Shown here in pieces: positions 36,401-46,300 of a stretch of 64,000 bases of DNA. A program made the position numbers and the translations under genes. The notes beneath the pieces were generated by a model, which saw only the letters and a list, made by a program, of their open reading frames with translations, was not told the DNA's origin and ran no database searches. How positions within the stretch are numbered: position 1 is the stretch's first letter; the number at the start of each line of letters is the position of its first letter. The stretch is from Streblospio benedicti (taxonomy: Eukaryota > Annelida > Polychaeta > Spionida > Spionidae): the NCBI GenBank assembly GCA_019095985.1, contig CM032669.1, forward strand, positions 37,173,992-37,237,991. The letters are read 5' to 3'.

Positions 36401-38691
36401 GACATAAAATGAAGATATATTAATCTTCGATTTGGTCATGTATAGATAACAGTGTAAATGGCCTAGCTAAGGGGACGATTAAAGTTATTTTACGCTTTTA
36501 CTAAACTTTGATTTTATCTCTTATTATTACTTCAATTCTTACAAATTACACCTTGTTGTGTAGGTAATAATCTTGTCTGATGATATAACATGGTTTGAAA
36601 TATAAAGATCAATCAAACAAATTGTTATGAAGCAATTAGTGAAGATTTTACAACTTTGCCTTTATACAATATAATAACCAAGAGAAAACCATTGGAATGA
36701 TCAAAAACACAATCCAATAACAAAATATATATAAATCTAGATAACCTTGCCTCAAATTTTTTATATCTGTTCAGTTCATTTTACATGCATTTGAAGCTTG
36801 ACAACCATTGATTTCCCTAAATGTCTTGCCAATCAACACAATAACTTTGATAATTCATGAACAAAATGAAAATCCCTAGTAAGGCTTTTTTCAGAAGGTA
36901 CATTTCTTCAAGAATATTATTGACATTTGTTAACACTCGATTTCAGTTAAATAATGGTATCAAACATTCATTAACTACAAAAAGTTTTTGAATGGAGGTT
37001 ACTATTGGGTTCTGGTATAGACATGATCAATTGTTTTTTGTTCTCAGAACCATCTTTTTACCTGTCATTGCAGACGTTTCGCTCATGTCACATGAGCGTC
37101 AACAGTGCTACTGGCGGCTGTTTCTCAGTTCCCGCGACCATGTAGGTCACGTGATGCAAGTTGGAGAAGGTTCGCGCTGAAACCTTAGTTAGCAGACCAG
37201 AAGACAAAGTGAAAGAGATAGCACTCATAAAGAAGGTTCTGACAGTGAATGGGTACAAGAGATGGGCATTCCACATTCCACAGAAAACTGAGAGAACCAA
37301 AGACAAGGACTCCAAGGGAGAACAGAAGAGTATCAAATATCCGGTTTGCCTCCCCTATGTCAGTGGGGTTACAGAGAAGGTACAAAGAATCTTCGGCAAA
37401 TATGAGGTAAACAGCTATTTGAAGCCTTACAACACCCTAAAGTCTCTGCTGGTCCGACCAAAGGATAAGCCACAAAAAAGAGAAGATGTGTGGGTAGTAT
37501 ACCAACTAGAATGTCAGGATTGTAGTTCGAGATATGTAGGAGAAACAGCGCGTGCCCTGAAGACAAGGTTTAAAGAACACACGGATGGCAAACACCCCAA
37601 CTCAGCGATATGGCAACACGTGAACGAGACTAAACATTCCTTCACATTAGAAGAGGTGAAGATCCTGGACAAAGAGCCGAAGGACCTGAAAAGAGAGATA
37701 CGCGAGGCCCTACACATCCACCGTGACAGACCCGACCTCAACCGCGACGCAGGCAGAGAGATCCCCGCGAACCTTCTCCAACTTGCATCACGTGACCTAC
37801 ATGGTCGCGGGAACTGAGAAACAGCCGCCAGTAGCACTGTTGACGCTCATGTGACATGAGCGAAACGTCTGCAAGGACAGGTAAAAAGATGGTTCTGAGA
37901 ACAAAAAACAATTGATCATACAAAAATTTTGTTTTGAGATATTGGCATTTAAACATTGAACATCACTATTGATGATAAAAGGTTCATTTAAAAAGTATGT
38001 TGTTCTTCATCATGTATGGTATAGTTAATAAGCTGAATATAGATTATTTTTCCTTTATAAAGTTAATCATCCCATTAACAGGTGAATTTCTATCTGTATC
38101 AATGAAAATACTATAAACACACTGCCATTTAATCAATTTCATATATCAAATGAAAAGCGCCCCCAGTGAGGGCAAACCAGTGTTTTATACCTGGAAAAAC
38201 ACTGGAATGCCACAGTCTATATATTGGCAAAAAATCAATATTCATATTTCAGCAGCTAACAGCACCAGTCTAGACTAATGTTGCTGCCTTATGATATTGA
38301 TTTTTCCATGGTAGCTAAAGCGTATTGAATACTAGTAAAATGGACCTAATAATGAGCCCAAATATGGACCGTTTGGGCCCATGTGAAATAGGGTTCTTGT
38401 GGTCACTATTTCCAACTGACATGCCAAATTTGAGCATCCTAGCTCAAACGATGCGACCTGTAGAGGGGTAACGAACCGGATGGAAGGACGGGCGGACGGA
38501 CGCAATTAATTGGGTACAAGCCAGTGTATAAAACACTGGAACTGTATGGGGTAAAATATGTTTTCTTTAAATGTGTTTCAGGTAGTGATCAAGGAGCTGC
38601 CTGGAAGCACCAGAATCACAGAATTTCTGGAAACAGGGTTTTATACAATGGACAAAGGAAAGAAGCATCAAAGCATTTTACGTTAGGATAA
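21367..38691 (+). CDS. Unrecognised seven-exon gene encoding a 272-residue soluble protein
   Basis: Seven exons (21,367-21,480; 21,849-21,924; 22,269-22,396; 32,037-32,192; 33,039-33,068; 36,118-36,322; 38,582-38,691) join in one open frame from ATG to TAA. Every intron has GT-AG ends and the phases match (0,1,0,0,0,1). The protein has no signal peptide or membrane segment. It is rich in Asn, Gln, His, Pro, Tyr and Ser and has many short aromatic/proline motifs (NTYHGNLPSS, RLHYPSQIN, YRYWSQYNRYHNK, RSSYNPLTG). I do not recognise the family. Small axonemal microtubule-associated proteins have this kind of composition, but that is only a weak analogy. The start is the first ATG in a phase-0 first exon; an upstream exon cannot be excluded. 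Introns 3, 5 and 6 hold most of the mobile elements. AATAAA at 38,823 is a likely poly(A) signal. Confidence 0.8.
21849..21924 (+). CDS. Gene 2 exon 2 (residues 39-63 plus one base)
   Basis: Polypyrimidine tract and CAG before the exon, GTATGA after it. It encodes PGALGTGKKARTILADQGDF then VTVVS and supplies the G of an Asp codon completed in exon 3. Confidence 0.75.
22269..22396 (+). CDS. Gene 2 exon 3 (residues 64-106)
   Basis: TTGCAG before, GTGAGA after. It encodes DVPYTDRSRHFYVIPKKGT and a basic and polar stretch ending DTTVNT. Confidence 0.78.
23490..23632. mobile_element. MITE, 143 bp, with target-site duplication
   Basis: The ends are perfect inverted repeats, CCATAGGCGCTCGCATCA against TGATGCGAGCGCCTATGG. 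They are flanked on both sides by TCATAC (23,484-23,489 and 23,633-23,638). The interior is AT-rich. It lies in intron 3 of gene 2. Confidence 0.75.
23733..24213 (+). mobile_element. TTAA-ended MITE, copy A
   Basis: The ends are TTAAAGGTTATGCTCA and, inverted, TTAAAGATCATGCTCA, so TTAA is at both termini, as with piggyBac- or Kolobok-type target sites. No coding capacity is seen over 481 bp. Three more copies occur at 34,913-35,395, 51,405-52,092 and 62,268-63,284. Confidence 0.75.
24214..26540. other. Intron 3 stretch, possible LINE tail
   Basis: Mostly unassigned AT-rich DNA. At 24,640-24,660 repeats of TTTGAT precede a less AT-rich segment (to about 25,240). Read on the minus strand this would be a LINE 3' end with an (AAATC)n tail, and a short frame there ends LRDPATPMENHKIFRTYVAD. 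I cannot place it in a family. Confidence 0.3.
26541..26564. repeat. (TAA)n microsatellite
   Basis: Eight uninterrupted TAA/AAT trinucleotides just upstream of the tRNA-like SINE. Confidence 0.9.
26632..26870 (+). mobile_element. tRNA-derived SINE-like element
   Basis: The first 95 nt fold like a tRNA. GGGGGAT pairs with ATCTTCC as an acceptor stem. There is an A-box-like TTAGTGTTAACGGTAGC with a GTGT/GCAC D stem, and a B-box-like GAGTTCGAGTTC in a CGTGA/TCACG T stem. The anticodon arm is lengthened by CTATGAT/ATCATAG, making the unit about 20 nt longer than a tRNA. A non-tRNA body seems to follow to about 26,870. A genuine intron-bearing tRNA is less likely because of the mismatched stem and the wobble-rich acceptor. 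Confidence 0.5.
27104..27758. mobile_element. Possible hAT-like element with CAGAGCC ends
   Basis: The left end CAGAGCCAACACCCAC and right end GTGGG(...)GGGCTCTG are imperfect inverted repeats, and both flanks are rich in GTGGGTG/CACCCAC words. An 8-bp target duplication is not clear. A CAGAGCCCTGT word also occurs at about 29,648. Confidence 0.35.
27310..27500. repeat. Repeat carrying the empty site of the 539-bp MITE
   Basis: Similar to 29,660-29,816 joined to 30,356-30,395: shared words include CATCTGGATGTTT and CTTTGCAATTCAC. It reads CCTTTACAGGAACTCC without interruption where the other copy holds the MITE. Confidence 0.75.
27771..29650 (+). mobile_element. LTR-like segment with primer-binding-site-like motif, probable BEL/Pao-type fossil
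   Basis: A less AT-rich island in intron 3 of gene 2. A segment from TGTTGTTTC (27,771) to ACA (28,253) could be an LTR; it is followed by TTTTGGTGCCGTGACCAGG, a primer-binding-site-like motif that I associate with BEL/Pao elements. Internal sequence to about 29,650 contains an internally duplicated unit (GGGGTGGGGA words at 28,620 and 28,700) and a run of ATTGAGATTTG words at 29,475-29,610. No second LTR and no pol domain is visible, so only a broken 5' portion is present. Family is tentative. Confidence 0.4.
29660..30395. repeat. Second copy of the 27.3-kb repeat, split by a MITE
   Basis: Matches 27,310-27,500 on both sides of the 539-bp insertion. Confidence 0.7.
29817..30355. mobile_element. 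Non-autonomous DNA transposon (MITE), 539 bp
   Basis: Termini are GTCACTGTCA and TGACAGTGAC, with longer imperfect inverted repeats sharing GATGAAACACGTATGT. TTTA is duplicated at 29,813-29,816 and 30,356-30,359 and occurs once in the unoccupied paralogous copy at 27,458-27,461. The interior is rich in ACGTA-type words and has no transposase. The transposon superfamily is not assigned. Confidence 0.8.
30396..31640. other. Intron 3 stretch with a GC-rich patch
   Basis: Unassigned apart from a CpG-containing patch at about 31,130-31,270. On the minus strand that patch could be read VRPGRADIRTLTVVM and a hydrophobic run, or in another frame as a His/Cys-rich stretch. No splice or family support for either. 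Confidence 0.3.
31640..31661. repeat. (AT)n microsatellite
   Basis: About eleven AT dinucleotides in a row, upstream of exon 4 of gene 2. Confidence 0.9.
32037..32192 (+). CDS. Gene 2 exon 4 (residues 107-158)
   Basis: TTTTCAG before, GTAAGT after; 52 codons in phase 0. It includes YHGNLPSSQLVQGKR and DVPNWDTKYVENFPQKP. Confidence 0.8.
33039..33068 (+). CDS. Gene 2 exon 5, 30-nt microexon (residues 159-168)
   Basis: A ten-codon exon QGIFDSAPNT between ATCTCAG and GTAAGT. Both sites are strong and skipping it would keep the frame. Confidence 0.6.
34681..35758. mobile_element. DNA transposon with 55-bp terminal inverted repeats, carrying a nested TTAA MITE
   Basis: Left end AGTACCGTGAATCGCGTTTT and the inverted right end AGTACCGTGAATCTTGTTTT continue as similar sequence for about 55 bp, both reaching CCTTATATGGTCA. 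The 483-bp TTAA element copy B sits inside, so the original element was about 0.6 kb. It lies in intron 5 of gene 2. No transposase frame is seen. Confidence 0.65.
34913..35395 (+). mobile_element. TTAA-ended MITE, copy B (nested)
   Basis: Starts TTAAAGGTTATGCTCAGTGG and ends CTGAGCATTATCTTAA. Collinear with copy A over its whole 483 bp, with moderate divergence. Confidence 0.75.
36118..36322 (+). CDS. Gene 2 exon 6 (residues 169-236 plus one base)
   Basis: TTTGTAG before, GTAGGT after. It encodes PHRLHYPSQINKLNMNEGS and later YWSQYNRYHNKLGAILGPGV, the most aromatic part of the protein. Confidence 0.8.
37023..37176 (+). repeat. Left inverted arm of the GIY-YIG element
   Basis: Begins ATGATCAATTGTTTTTTGTT and ends GAGAAGGTTCGCG. 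Its reverse complement is 37,766-37,919. Confidence 0.95.
37161..37817 (+). CDS. GIY-YIG endonuclease domain protein of Penelope-like element (218 aa)
   Basis: A 218-residue open frame that begins inside the left arm and ends inside the right arm. Residues about 20-110 resemble the linker between reverse transcriptase and endonuclease in Penelope-like elements (VNGYKRWAFHIP, YPVCLPYVSGVTEKVQRIFG, LVRPKDK). Residues about 110-200 form a GIY-YIG domain: VYQLECQDCSSRYVGETAR (the GIY-YIG core appears as VYQ...YVG), the catalytic Arg in LKTRFKEH, a second HSFTLEEVKIL block, and the late EALHIHRDRPDLNRD block with the metal-binding Glu. In full elements the enzyme nicks DNA for target-primed reverse transcription. 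The frame is intact. The first ATG is nominal, since the true N-terminus (the RT) is missing. Confidence 0.8.
   Translation: MEKVRAETLVSRPEDKVKEIALIKKVLTVNGYKRWAFHIPQKTERTKDKDSKGEQKSIKYPVCLPYVSGVTEKVQRIFGKYEVNSYLKPYNTLKSLLVRPKDKPQKREDVWVVYQLECQDCSSRYVGETARALKTRFKEHTDGKHPNSAIWQHVNETKHSFTLEEVKILDKEPKDLKREIREALHIHRDRPDLNRDAGREIPANLLQLASRDLHGRGN
37766..37919 (+). repeat. Right inverted arm of the GIY-YIG element
   Basis: Reverse complement of 37,023-37,176 with one visible mismatch. Confidence 0.95.
37836..37872 (+). ncRNA. Hammerhead-ribozyme-like motif in the right arm
   Basis: CTGTTGA is followed by a perfect hairpin (CGCTCATG, loop TGA, CATGAGCG) and then AAACGTC. This is the layout of the hammerhead core (CUGANGA, stem II, GAAA), with one departure in the first box. 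Minimal hammerheads have been described in Penelope-like elements. The left arm carries the same motif on the minus strand at about 37,070-37,106. Activity is not implied. Confidence 0.4.
38177..38539. mobile_element. MITE-like repeat, 363 bp
   Basis: The left end CCAGTGTTTTATACCTGG and inverted right end CCAGTGTTTTATACACTGG match over 14 bp and then with one-base slippage. The interior includes GGACGGGCGGACGGACGCAA, a sequence I recall from common marine-invertebrate repeats. It ends 42 bp before exon 7 of gene 2. Confidence 0.6.
38582..38691 (+). CDS. Gene 2 exon 7 (residues 237-272) and stop
   Basis: TTTCAG before. With the split Gly codon it reads GSDQGAAWKHQNHRISGNRV, then a basic tail ending KHFTLG and TAA. 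Confidence 0.75.
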
Positions 38692-40261
38692 TTTGAGAAA
38701 TGTATTTGAAAATTCAACAATTCACTTGTCTGTATACAGGATGTGCCAGTAAGTTGCTTCCCTGTGTAACAAAAAACCCCAAAACAATCACCTGGTTACA
38801 AGGGGGTATCAAACATGTCTCTAATAAAATATAGCAATTTTGGAGGGGTAATGCTCAAAATATTGTGATCAGAGGCAGTGGTAAGAAAATTATTGGTGTT
38901 ATTTTGTTACACCCAGAAGGAAGTTACTAGGCCAGCCTCTATTTTGACAGCATAATACTATCACATAATGAAATGGAACAAAGAAGACATTTTCTTGTGC
39001 AATAACAGAAATATTGATAAGTGTCCTAGATACCTAACTTCAATGTACTTACACAAAATCTGTGCTTGATAGGATATCACACTTTATAGTAGGGGAAAGT
39101 AGATATCACAGAGGGCCCAATTTTGTACAATTAGATAGGGTACAGGGACTTCTGTGATTGACTATTAAATACCTATCCATTTGGAGGGCAAAATGTTGAT
39201 GTTTTAATACTCAAATTATATGATTTACAGTTATATGCATGCATTTCAGTTGTGCAGTAATTTAATCATTAGTTATCTATTTCATCAAGGAAAAATTTCT
39301 TTAAAGTAAATAAAAGCGAAAATATATGCAATTATAATTCATTTATATCCTCATAATAAATTTCTATACAGTGCAAAATAGAAGTCAGTACAGCCAGAAT
39401 CTACTTGTTGGTGTCACTGTAGGTCATAATGATATAGGTATCTAAGACATGTTTTTTTGTTGTTGTTATATTCAATCAAATATAAATATCTTGTGCACAA
39501 TTTGACTTTAGTTTACATTTCTATGTACAAACTACATAATACTGGTCACTATACACTATTTTGTTTTTATTGATGGCCTTTTAGGTATGGTATAATTAAC
39601 TAACATAATTACCAAATTCTTTATCATATTACAATAACAATTAAAAACCAATACAGTACATGTCATAATAACGTCAATTGTACAAAGTGGGTAAGATTGA
39701 AAAACGCACACGATACACGTAAATTACACGTAATCATTCAACCACTGAATCACACTAACAAATACCAAACAATTCATAAATATAAGCAACAAACAACATA
39801 AAAACTGCTACAATCAATTCAACCCTAATGGTCTTTGAACAAGTCATAAGAGAATTATTATAATTATTACCAATTTAACTAACGAAAAATATCATATAAT
39901 GTTACCACACCATCACATACGAGTTGATGCCGCCTAACAGCTGCAGCCTAACATAAACATAATGTTCACACCAAAACCTCATTTGGCTGCTATATCGAGT
40001 AGATAATTATTGGTGTTGCAAATGTGAGAATATGCGTGATATGTACTTATCTATCAGTTTTTTCTTCTTTCTTTCTGGAAAACACTGTCAATGTCATTGG
40101 TGTAGCTTGCCAATATCACACATAATATACATTGTACAACCCACCAGTTTCAAGAGGTACTGCCTCTACACACGATAATCTACTTTTAAGTGAAACGCCA
40201 GGCCTGCAATCATATTCACATGAAGAAAATGTGACCTAATAATGTTACTTCCAATATTTCT
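38692..40261. other. Convergent 3' region between gene 2 and ABCA gene
   Basis: AT-rich DNA holding the two 3' UTRs. AATAAA at 38,823 serves gene 2; TTTATT at about 39,568 would be AATAAA for the minus-strand ABCA gene. No further exon or element recognised. Confidence 0.6.
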
Positions 40262-40378
40262 TCATTTACATGGAGGACAACAATTACAAAAGTAACCACA
40301 GTAATTTTTCATCTTCTGTCCTGTTGTTAAGTTCATGGTTGAAGGGAAATTTTGAGCTCTTGCAAAACTAATAAAGAC
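40262..40378 (-). CDS. ABCA last exon
   Basis: TTTACAG, then 38 codons and TGA. Begins VFISFARAQ, the conserved C-terminal ABCA motif, and ends in the cysteine-rich [12 protein letters not shown]. Confidence 0.9.
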   Translation of the reverse strand, partial: VFISFARAQNFPSTMNLTTGQKMKNYCGYFCNCCPPCK

Positions 40379-43300
40379 CTGTAAATTTCAAACACAAGTG
40401 TATCAATAATGTGTATCATACAGTTGAAAGTTCCAATACGTGACAAGAAAACCTTTATCTAAATGTGAAAAATTTCTGTGACAAGACAGATGCAACACTT
40501 CATAACTACACGTATGCTATTGATATTTGATTTGTAAAACAATAACCTAATTAAACAAAAACACAAACCTGCTCTAATGTTGTTTGAGAAACTGAGTAAT
40601 CATCTATATGCAAAGACTCTTTCACTTTTTCCAGTGTGCCAAATAATTTCCCCCATGCCACACCATCAGATTTTATATGATAATGAACCATGCCCTAAAA
40701 AAAGCATTATACAAATATACATGTTATAAGCAATTTATTTTTGTTTTAGTAGTGATGCAGTGGCAAAGAGACAATGTCCTGAAGAATTATGTAGTAACTG
40801 CACTCTCGTGTAACAGCCCACCCCCCAGTTTGAGAAAATTTCAATATAACGGCCATGGGCGCTTAGATGGTTTTATACGGTAAATAGAAAAATTGGAAAA
40901 TATGCAGCTATGTAGTCAAAAATTTTCAAGATGGCAGGACCGCCAAGCCGGTGACGTCATTGAGTGCAATTAATGCCAAGAGGGGGGTATTATTATTGTT
41001 ACTAGGAGCTGGCGCATGGCTGATCCAACAATCGCATGGCTGTTGAGACCATTTCACCCAAAAAAACACTAAATTCTAAAGAAATCTTCTAAAAAATCAA
41101 ATATAACAGCATAGCATCGTTTCAAAATACCGTAGAAGTACAAAATAAGCTTTTGACAGGCCAATAACACTGGAATCAGCGCCAAGAAGCCTATAGGCAT
41201 AGATTTGCCTCAAAATAAAAAAACAACCATGGGGGCCACGCCCACTTCACGGCGTTTGCGTATTAATATATAACAGGTCCAACATTGAAGGGCAAATAAT
41301 ATACCCAGATGGATAAGTAAACCTTGATTTATTGGGCAGAAAAGAAAGAGAAGACCAAAGCAGATTTGGGATGCAGTCATACAAAAAGGTCTAACACACC
41401 TGGGTATAGGTCAAATAGAGCCAAATAACCCAAAAGCTGAAAGGGGACACTTGAGAAGTAGACTGGACAGCCAGGCCACACCATCAAATTGAGGAATAAT
41501 TAGTCCTGCTAAAATTAGGATTTGATTGATTGATTAGTAGAAGCATGTATCAGAAAATAAAACACACTTCTTTTATTGACATAGAAAAAGCCTATGACTC
41601 ACTGAGTTTCGAGAGAGGTGTGCGCTGTTGTCTTTGTGAAAGGTGGGTGTAGAAGATTGGCTAGACAGATTGGTGCAGGCTAATACTGGGTATGTATCAA
41701 GGAGCTAAGAGCAGAGTTAAAGTTGTTTACACATACATGCAAACGATCATACAGTGAGGTTTTTGATGTGAAAGTGAGTTCCTAAGTACCCTTCTGGCCT
41801 TCCATGGAAAATCTATGCAGAAGTGGTTATCATTGCGAATTTCATAGAATTCATAACCACATCAAGAGTGGAAAGCTATTTTGAAAGGTTTATTTGTACA
41901 ATAACAACGTAGTTTTTATTGTGGTTTAAATTGTGGCGTGGGACCTTCCCATCCCATAGAGAACGAAAAAATTTCTCGATACCGGAGCGTTTGACAACTT
42001 CCGATTTCGGCCTTACATCTCCCATTCGTATTTACGCCGCCAAAGCAAGCACATGGTGCAAGCAAATTATAATGCATGGCTTACAGTTTACGCGGGAATA
42101 GACTAGATTACAAAGGATTTATCAAAACTGGACAAAAAACGATGCCTAAGGTTAATGCAAAAGGAAAAGGTGACACTATAGATTTATCTAGCGCACAGGA
42201 TAATTTGGATACAAATACGCAGTGTGAATCAAACCAAGCCACGATGTCTACCTCTACAAACCAGTTACCGACTGGATGAAGTGATGACCACGTGGCCGAC
42301 GGTAATACAATGGAAGCCCGCGAGATAGCCCTCTAAGCCAAGCAAAAAGAGCTAGAATTGCTTGAGCTTGAAAAACGCAAGCTTATGATTGAAGAACAGC
42401 TCTTAGCAGCCCAAGAAGAGCTGCTAGTCAAGAAAAGAGCTTTGGCGGCACGGAAAGCAGTCCTAGCCAATCCTACGTCCGTAAGCCAGCCCCCAGTAAA
42501 CGGGGACACCGCCAACCAGCCTGCACATGTTCCAGGTACAGCCACCACCGCCGCATCCCTCGCCCGCAACAAGGACTTGAATGCCTGCCTGGACGTACTC
42601 CGCACAACCAACAGCAACTTCCTGGATGACATTCTGGGAGCATCAGCTTCCCAGGAACAAGAGCGAGCGTCCATTCACCAACACCCAGGCAAGTCTCCTC
42701 TCTATATCCCTGAATTCTTTGTTAACCCAACCGCCAGCACGCGAGTCCCCGAACAGAACCAGGGACGTGGAATCATTCTGCGGGATGCTCGCAGCAAAGT
42801 GAAAACCGAAGAGGTTACAGTAGAGCAATGGGCAGGTGCCAATGCCCGTATTCTCATGCAAATGATACCAGGCATGGACCAAAGTGAAATCATCGATTAT
42901 TTACAATATACGGCCCAAATCGCTGATCTTATGCAGGTTTGTAAGCAACCATCCGTCTTACTGCTCGATGAGAACCACAGGACACGTGTGCACCAGTCTG
43001 GTTGTAGATGGACAGATATGGATCAGATGAAAGCATATCAATTTTTATGCAAAAAGGATGATGAGCCTAAACCAGCTAACAAACAAACCTTTGGCCAAAA
43101 ACGGAATAACTATGGCCCCACCGCTAGCTTCGGCCGCACCATATGTTTGTTGTACAATAGAGAAGAGGGTTGTTTTCGCCCCCAGTGCAGATTTGCACAC
43201 ACATGCAGTGCCCCAGGCTGCCGTGAAACACACCCCAGGTATAGGCATCAAAGAGAACGTCCCACCACGTTTTCGTTCCTCCAAAGATCATGTGTAAGCC

Positions 43301-46300
43301 CGCTCTCCACAAATATTGATGTCTGGGAGGAGGAATTAAAACAGGACATAGACAGAGATTTTCTGATTAGTGGTATTAAACATGGATTTGCTATAACACA
43401 GGATGAGATGAAAGGTGACCCCGTGTTCTGCAATAATTATGCATCTACTACAGGTGTAGTGAGGTGTAAGGTCGAGGCACAAATCGTTGAGGAAATAGAA
43501 AGTGGCAGATACATAATATGCAGTAACAAACCCCATATAACAAGTAGCCTGGGTGCCATCATCAAGGATGACGGAGGAATAAGGCTAATCCATGATTGTA
43601 GTAGGCCCTATGGGGCAAGCCTTAACTCTTATGCAAAAAACACGCCTTTTAGTTATGAAACTATAGACCACGCCGTCCAAATACTCCCAAACAATGGATA
43701 CATGGCAAAAATTGATTTGAAGTCTGTTTACCGAGCAGTGCCCATAAACCCTAAGTGCTATGCAGCCACTGACTTGCACTGGATATTTGAAGGTGAAGAC
43801 CATCCCACCTTCTTCTATGATTCTCGCCTACCATTTGGGGCGTCTATGAGCCCCGGGATATTCCAGAGGATATCTTCTAGTATAACAAGGATGATGGCAA
43901 ACCGGGGTTTCACGGTTATCTCATGCCTGGACGATTTTCTTATTCTTGAATCGACTAAGAACAAGTGTAACCTGGCATATAGCACTCTCATTGAATTAAT
44001 AGAATCCTTAGGTTTCACTATTAACTGGGGGAAAGCCGTTCCCGCCAGTCAAACTATGACTTTTCTTGGAATTCAAATCGACAGTGTGTCCAGGAAGCTT
44101 TCACTGCCCCAAAACAAACTTCATGACCTGCAAATAGTTCTCTCTCAGTGGATAACAAAAAAGAAGGCGACCAAGAGAGAACTACAAAGCCTCGTTGGGA
44201 AATTGAACTGGGCAGGGAGAGTGGTTAGAGGAGGGCGCACCTTCCACAGACGCCTAATTGATATTATGTGCTCACTAAAAAGGAAACACCACCACATACG
44301 CCTCACAGCCTCAGCCAAAGCAGATTTTAAATGGTGGATAGAGTTTATGAATGTGTTCAACAGTTCAGTGAATTTCATCCACAACACTCCGGAACCCGCG
44401 GCGATAAGTGTCGGTGATGCATGCACCACAGCAGGGGCAGGTATATACCAGTATGACTGGTTTTATGCCCATATTGGGAGTATGACTTCCCCAGCATATC
44501 GAGCCAGCACATCGATGTTAAAGAACTCTGCGTGACAATTCTAGCAGCCCGCAGGTGGGCTAGGAAGTGGCAAAATAAACACATCATTATTCAAACAGAC
44601 AATAAGTGCTCAATGTATTCAATAAACAATGGAACTTCAAAAAACGAGCTTTCCATGGGTCTGCTCCGCAAACTGTTCTGGATATCAGCTATGTACAATT
44701 TTACGATCAGCGCTCAATATATCTCAGGACATGCGAATATACAAAGCGACTACATCACAACATGTCTCTTAATGCATACTTGTTCTTACAAATGTGTCAG
44801 AGGAGTGGGCGGCCATCCGGAAGGAATGTCTACAATACAAAAAGGCAGCACTGGCAGACTCCACCAAGGCCACATACAAGAACATGCGCGTCCAATACCT
44901 CAGGTTCTGCCTATACTTTGGCAGGAGACCAGTACCTGCCACTAAAGAAACTATATTAGGCTACACTGTTTTCTTAGCCAGGACTCACAACCCGTCAAGC
45001 ATCCCTCCATATCTTAACATAATAAAGCTCCTACACGACGAGGCTGGCCTCCCTAATCCCCTTGCAGTGTGGGAACTGACCATGGTGAAGAGAGGAATAA
45101 ATAGCTGCCTGGGTCACCCACCTCGCCAAAAACTGCAGATCACCATCGACATACTTCAAAAAATTTGCAACGCCCTAGACCTCTCAAACAATGCTACTCT
45201 AGCATTTTTGGCCGCCTGCCTAATAGCCTTTTTTGGCTTTCTGAGAAAGTCGACGCTTCTGCCTAAATCATCGAACCCAGCAGAGATAAAGAAATCAATA
45301 ATGATAACTGACGTCACATTGGCAGAAGACAAAAGCTGCATTAGCATAAAAATCAGGCACACTAAGACAATCCAGTTTGGCCAAAGATGCTTGACGCTGC
45401 CGTTCATGGCTGGTCCAGACTCGCAGCTGTGCCCGGTGGAAGCAGTAGTGAGCAAGGATGAAAGGTGCCCCCCTCACCATCAACCAGCCCCTGTTCTCAT
45501 TCATGTCACAACAGAATAGTGTCCCACCTTACTCACTCAACATTCTCTGAGCAGCTGCGCTCATCCTTGGTGAACAGCGGAACTGACCCCTCTGAATACT
45601 GCGGCCACTCATTCAGGAGAGGGGGTTGCTCTCATGCGTTCGCTTTGGGAATACCACCAGCACTTGTTAAAGGGCCATTTTCTAGTGTGGTAAGGATGGT
45701 TTGCTTCCACCGGGCTTTGGCCTACGTATAGTAGACTAATAAATCAATCAATCATCATGCTTTGTTTTATTTTTTATTAATCCAGTTTTTATATAATTAG
45801 ATTAATTAGTAAGCCGTTTAGATATGCAAATAGACACCATGACGTCACATTTGAACTCATGACCTATTGCTCATTAAAAATGCACAATTAACATGCGCGC
45901 ATGCGCATGGCTGCTACCGGCAAAAACACTTTGAAGATGATCAGTTTTTGTTAAATAACACGACTAATTCTAAAGCTAGAAACAGATGGTATACACCAAT
46001 GGAATCCTTGTTGAAATCTTCTTCCGATACGTATATTGGATGCGGCAGTTCGACCGAACAATAGCATTTATTTTATCATCTCTCCACATGACTTTTGTTT
46101 GTCCATCTTTCTGTCTATCTTTACGTGTCTTTACAAACTGTCTCGCATGTAGTCACTTTGGCTGGTAGTAACAAGATTTATCAGTCTTTTGCATGTATTT
46201 TCAGTCGATATCGACCTCCAGAACTGCCTTGTAAAAATATGTTGTATAAGGACTGTCTATACTGCTACGGATTCCGTATATGGACTAGTTTTGACCCACT

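Larger units (their letters stand above)
37023..37919 (+). mobile_element. Penelope-like GIY-YIG element with inverted 154-bp arms
   Basis: An 897-bp unit in intron 6 of gene 2. It consists of two 154-bp arms in inverted orientation, differing at one position that I can see, around a single open reading frame for the C-terminal part of a Penelope-like retroelement protein (linker plus GIY-YIG endonuclease). The reverse transcriptase is absent, as in the 5'-truncated copies usual for this class. Inverted or direct terminal copies of Penelope-like elements (pseudo-LTRs) are known. No clear target duplication. Confidence 0.8.
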
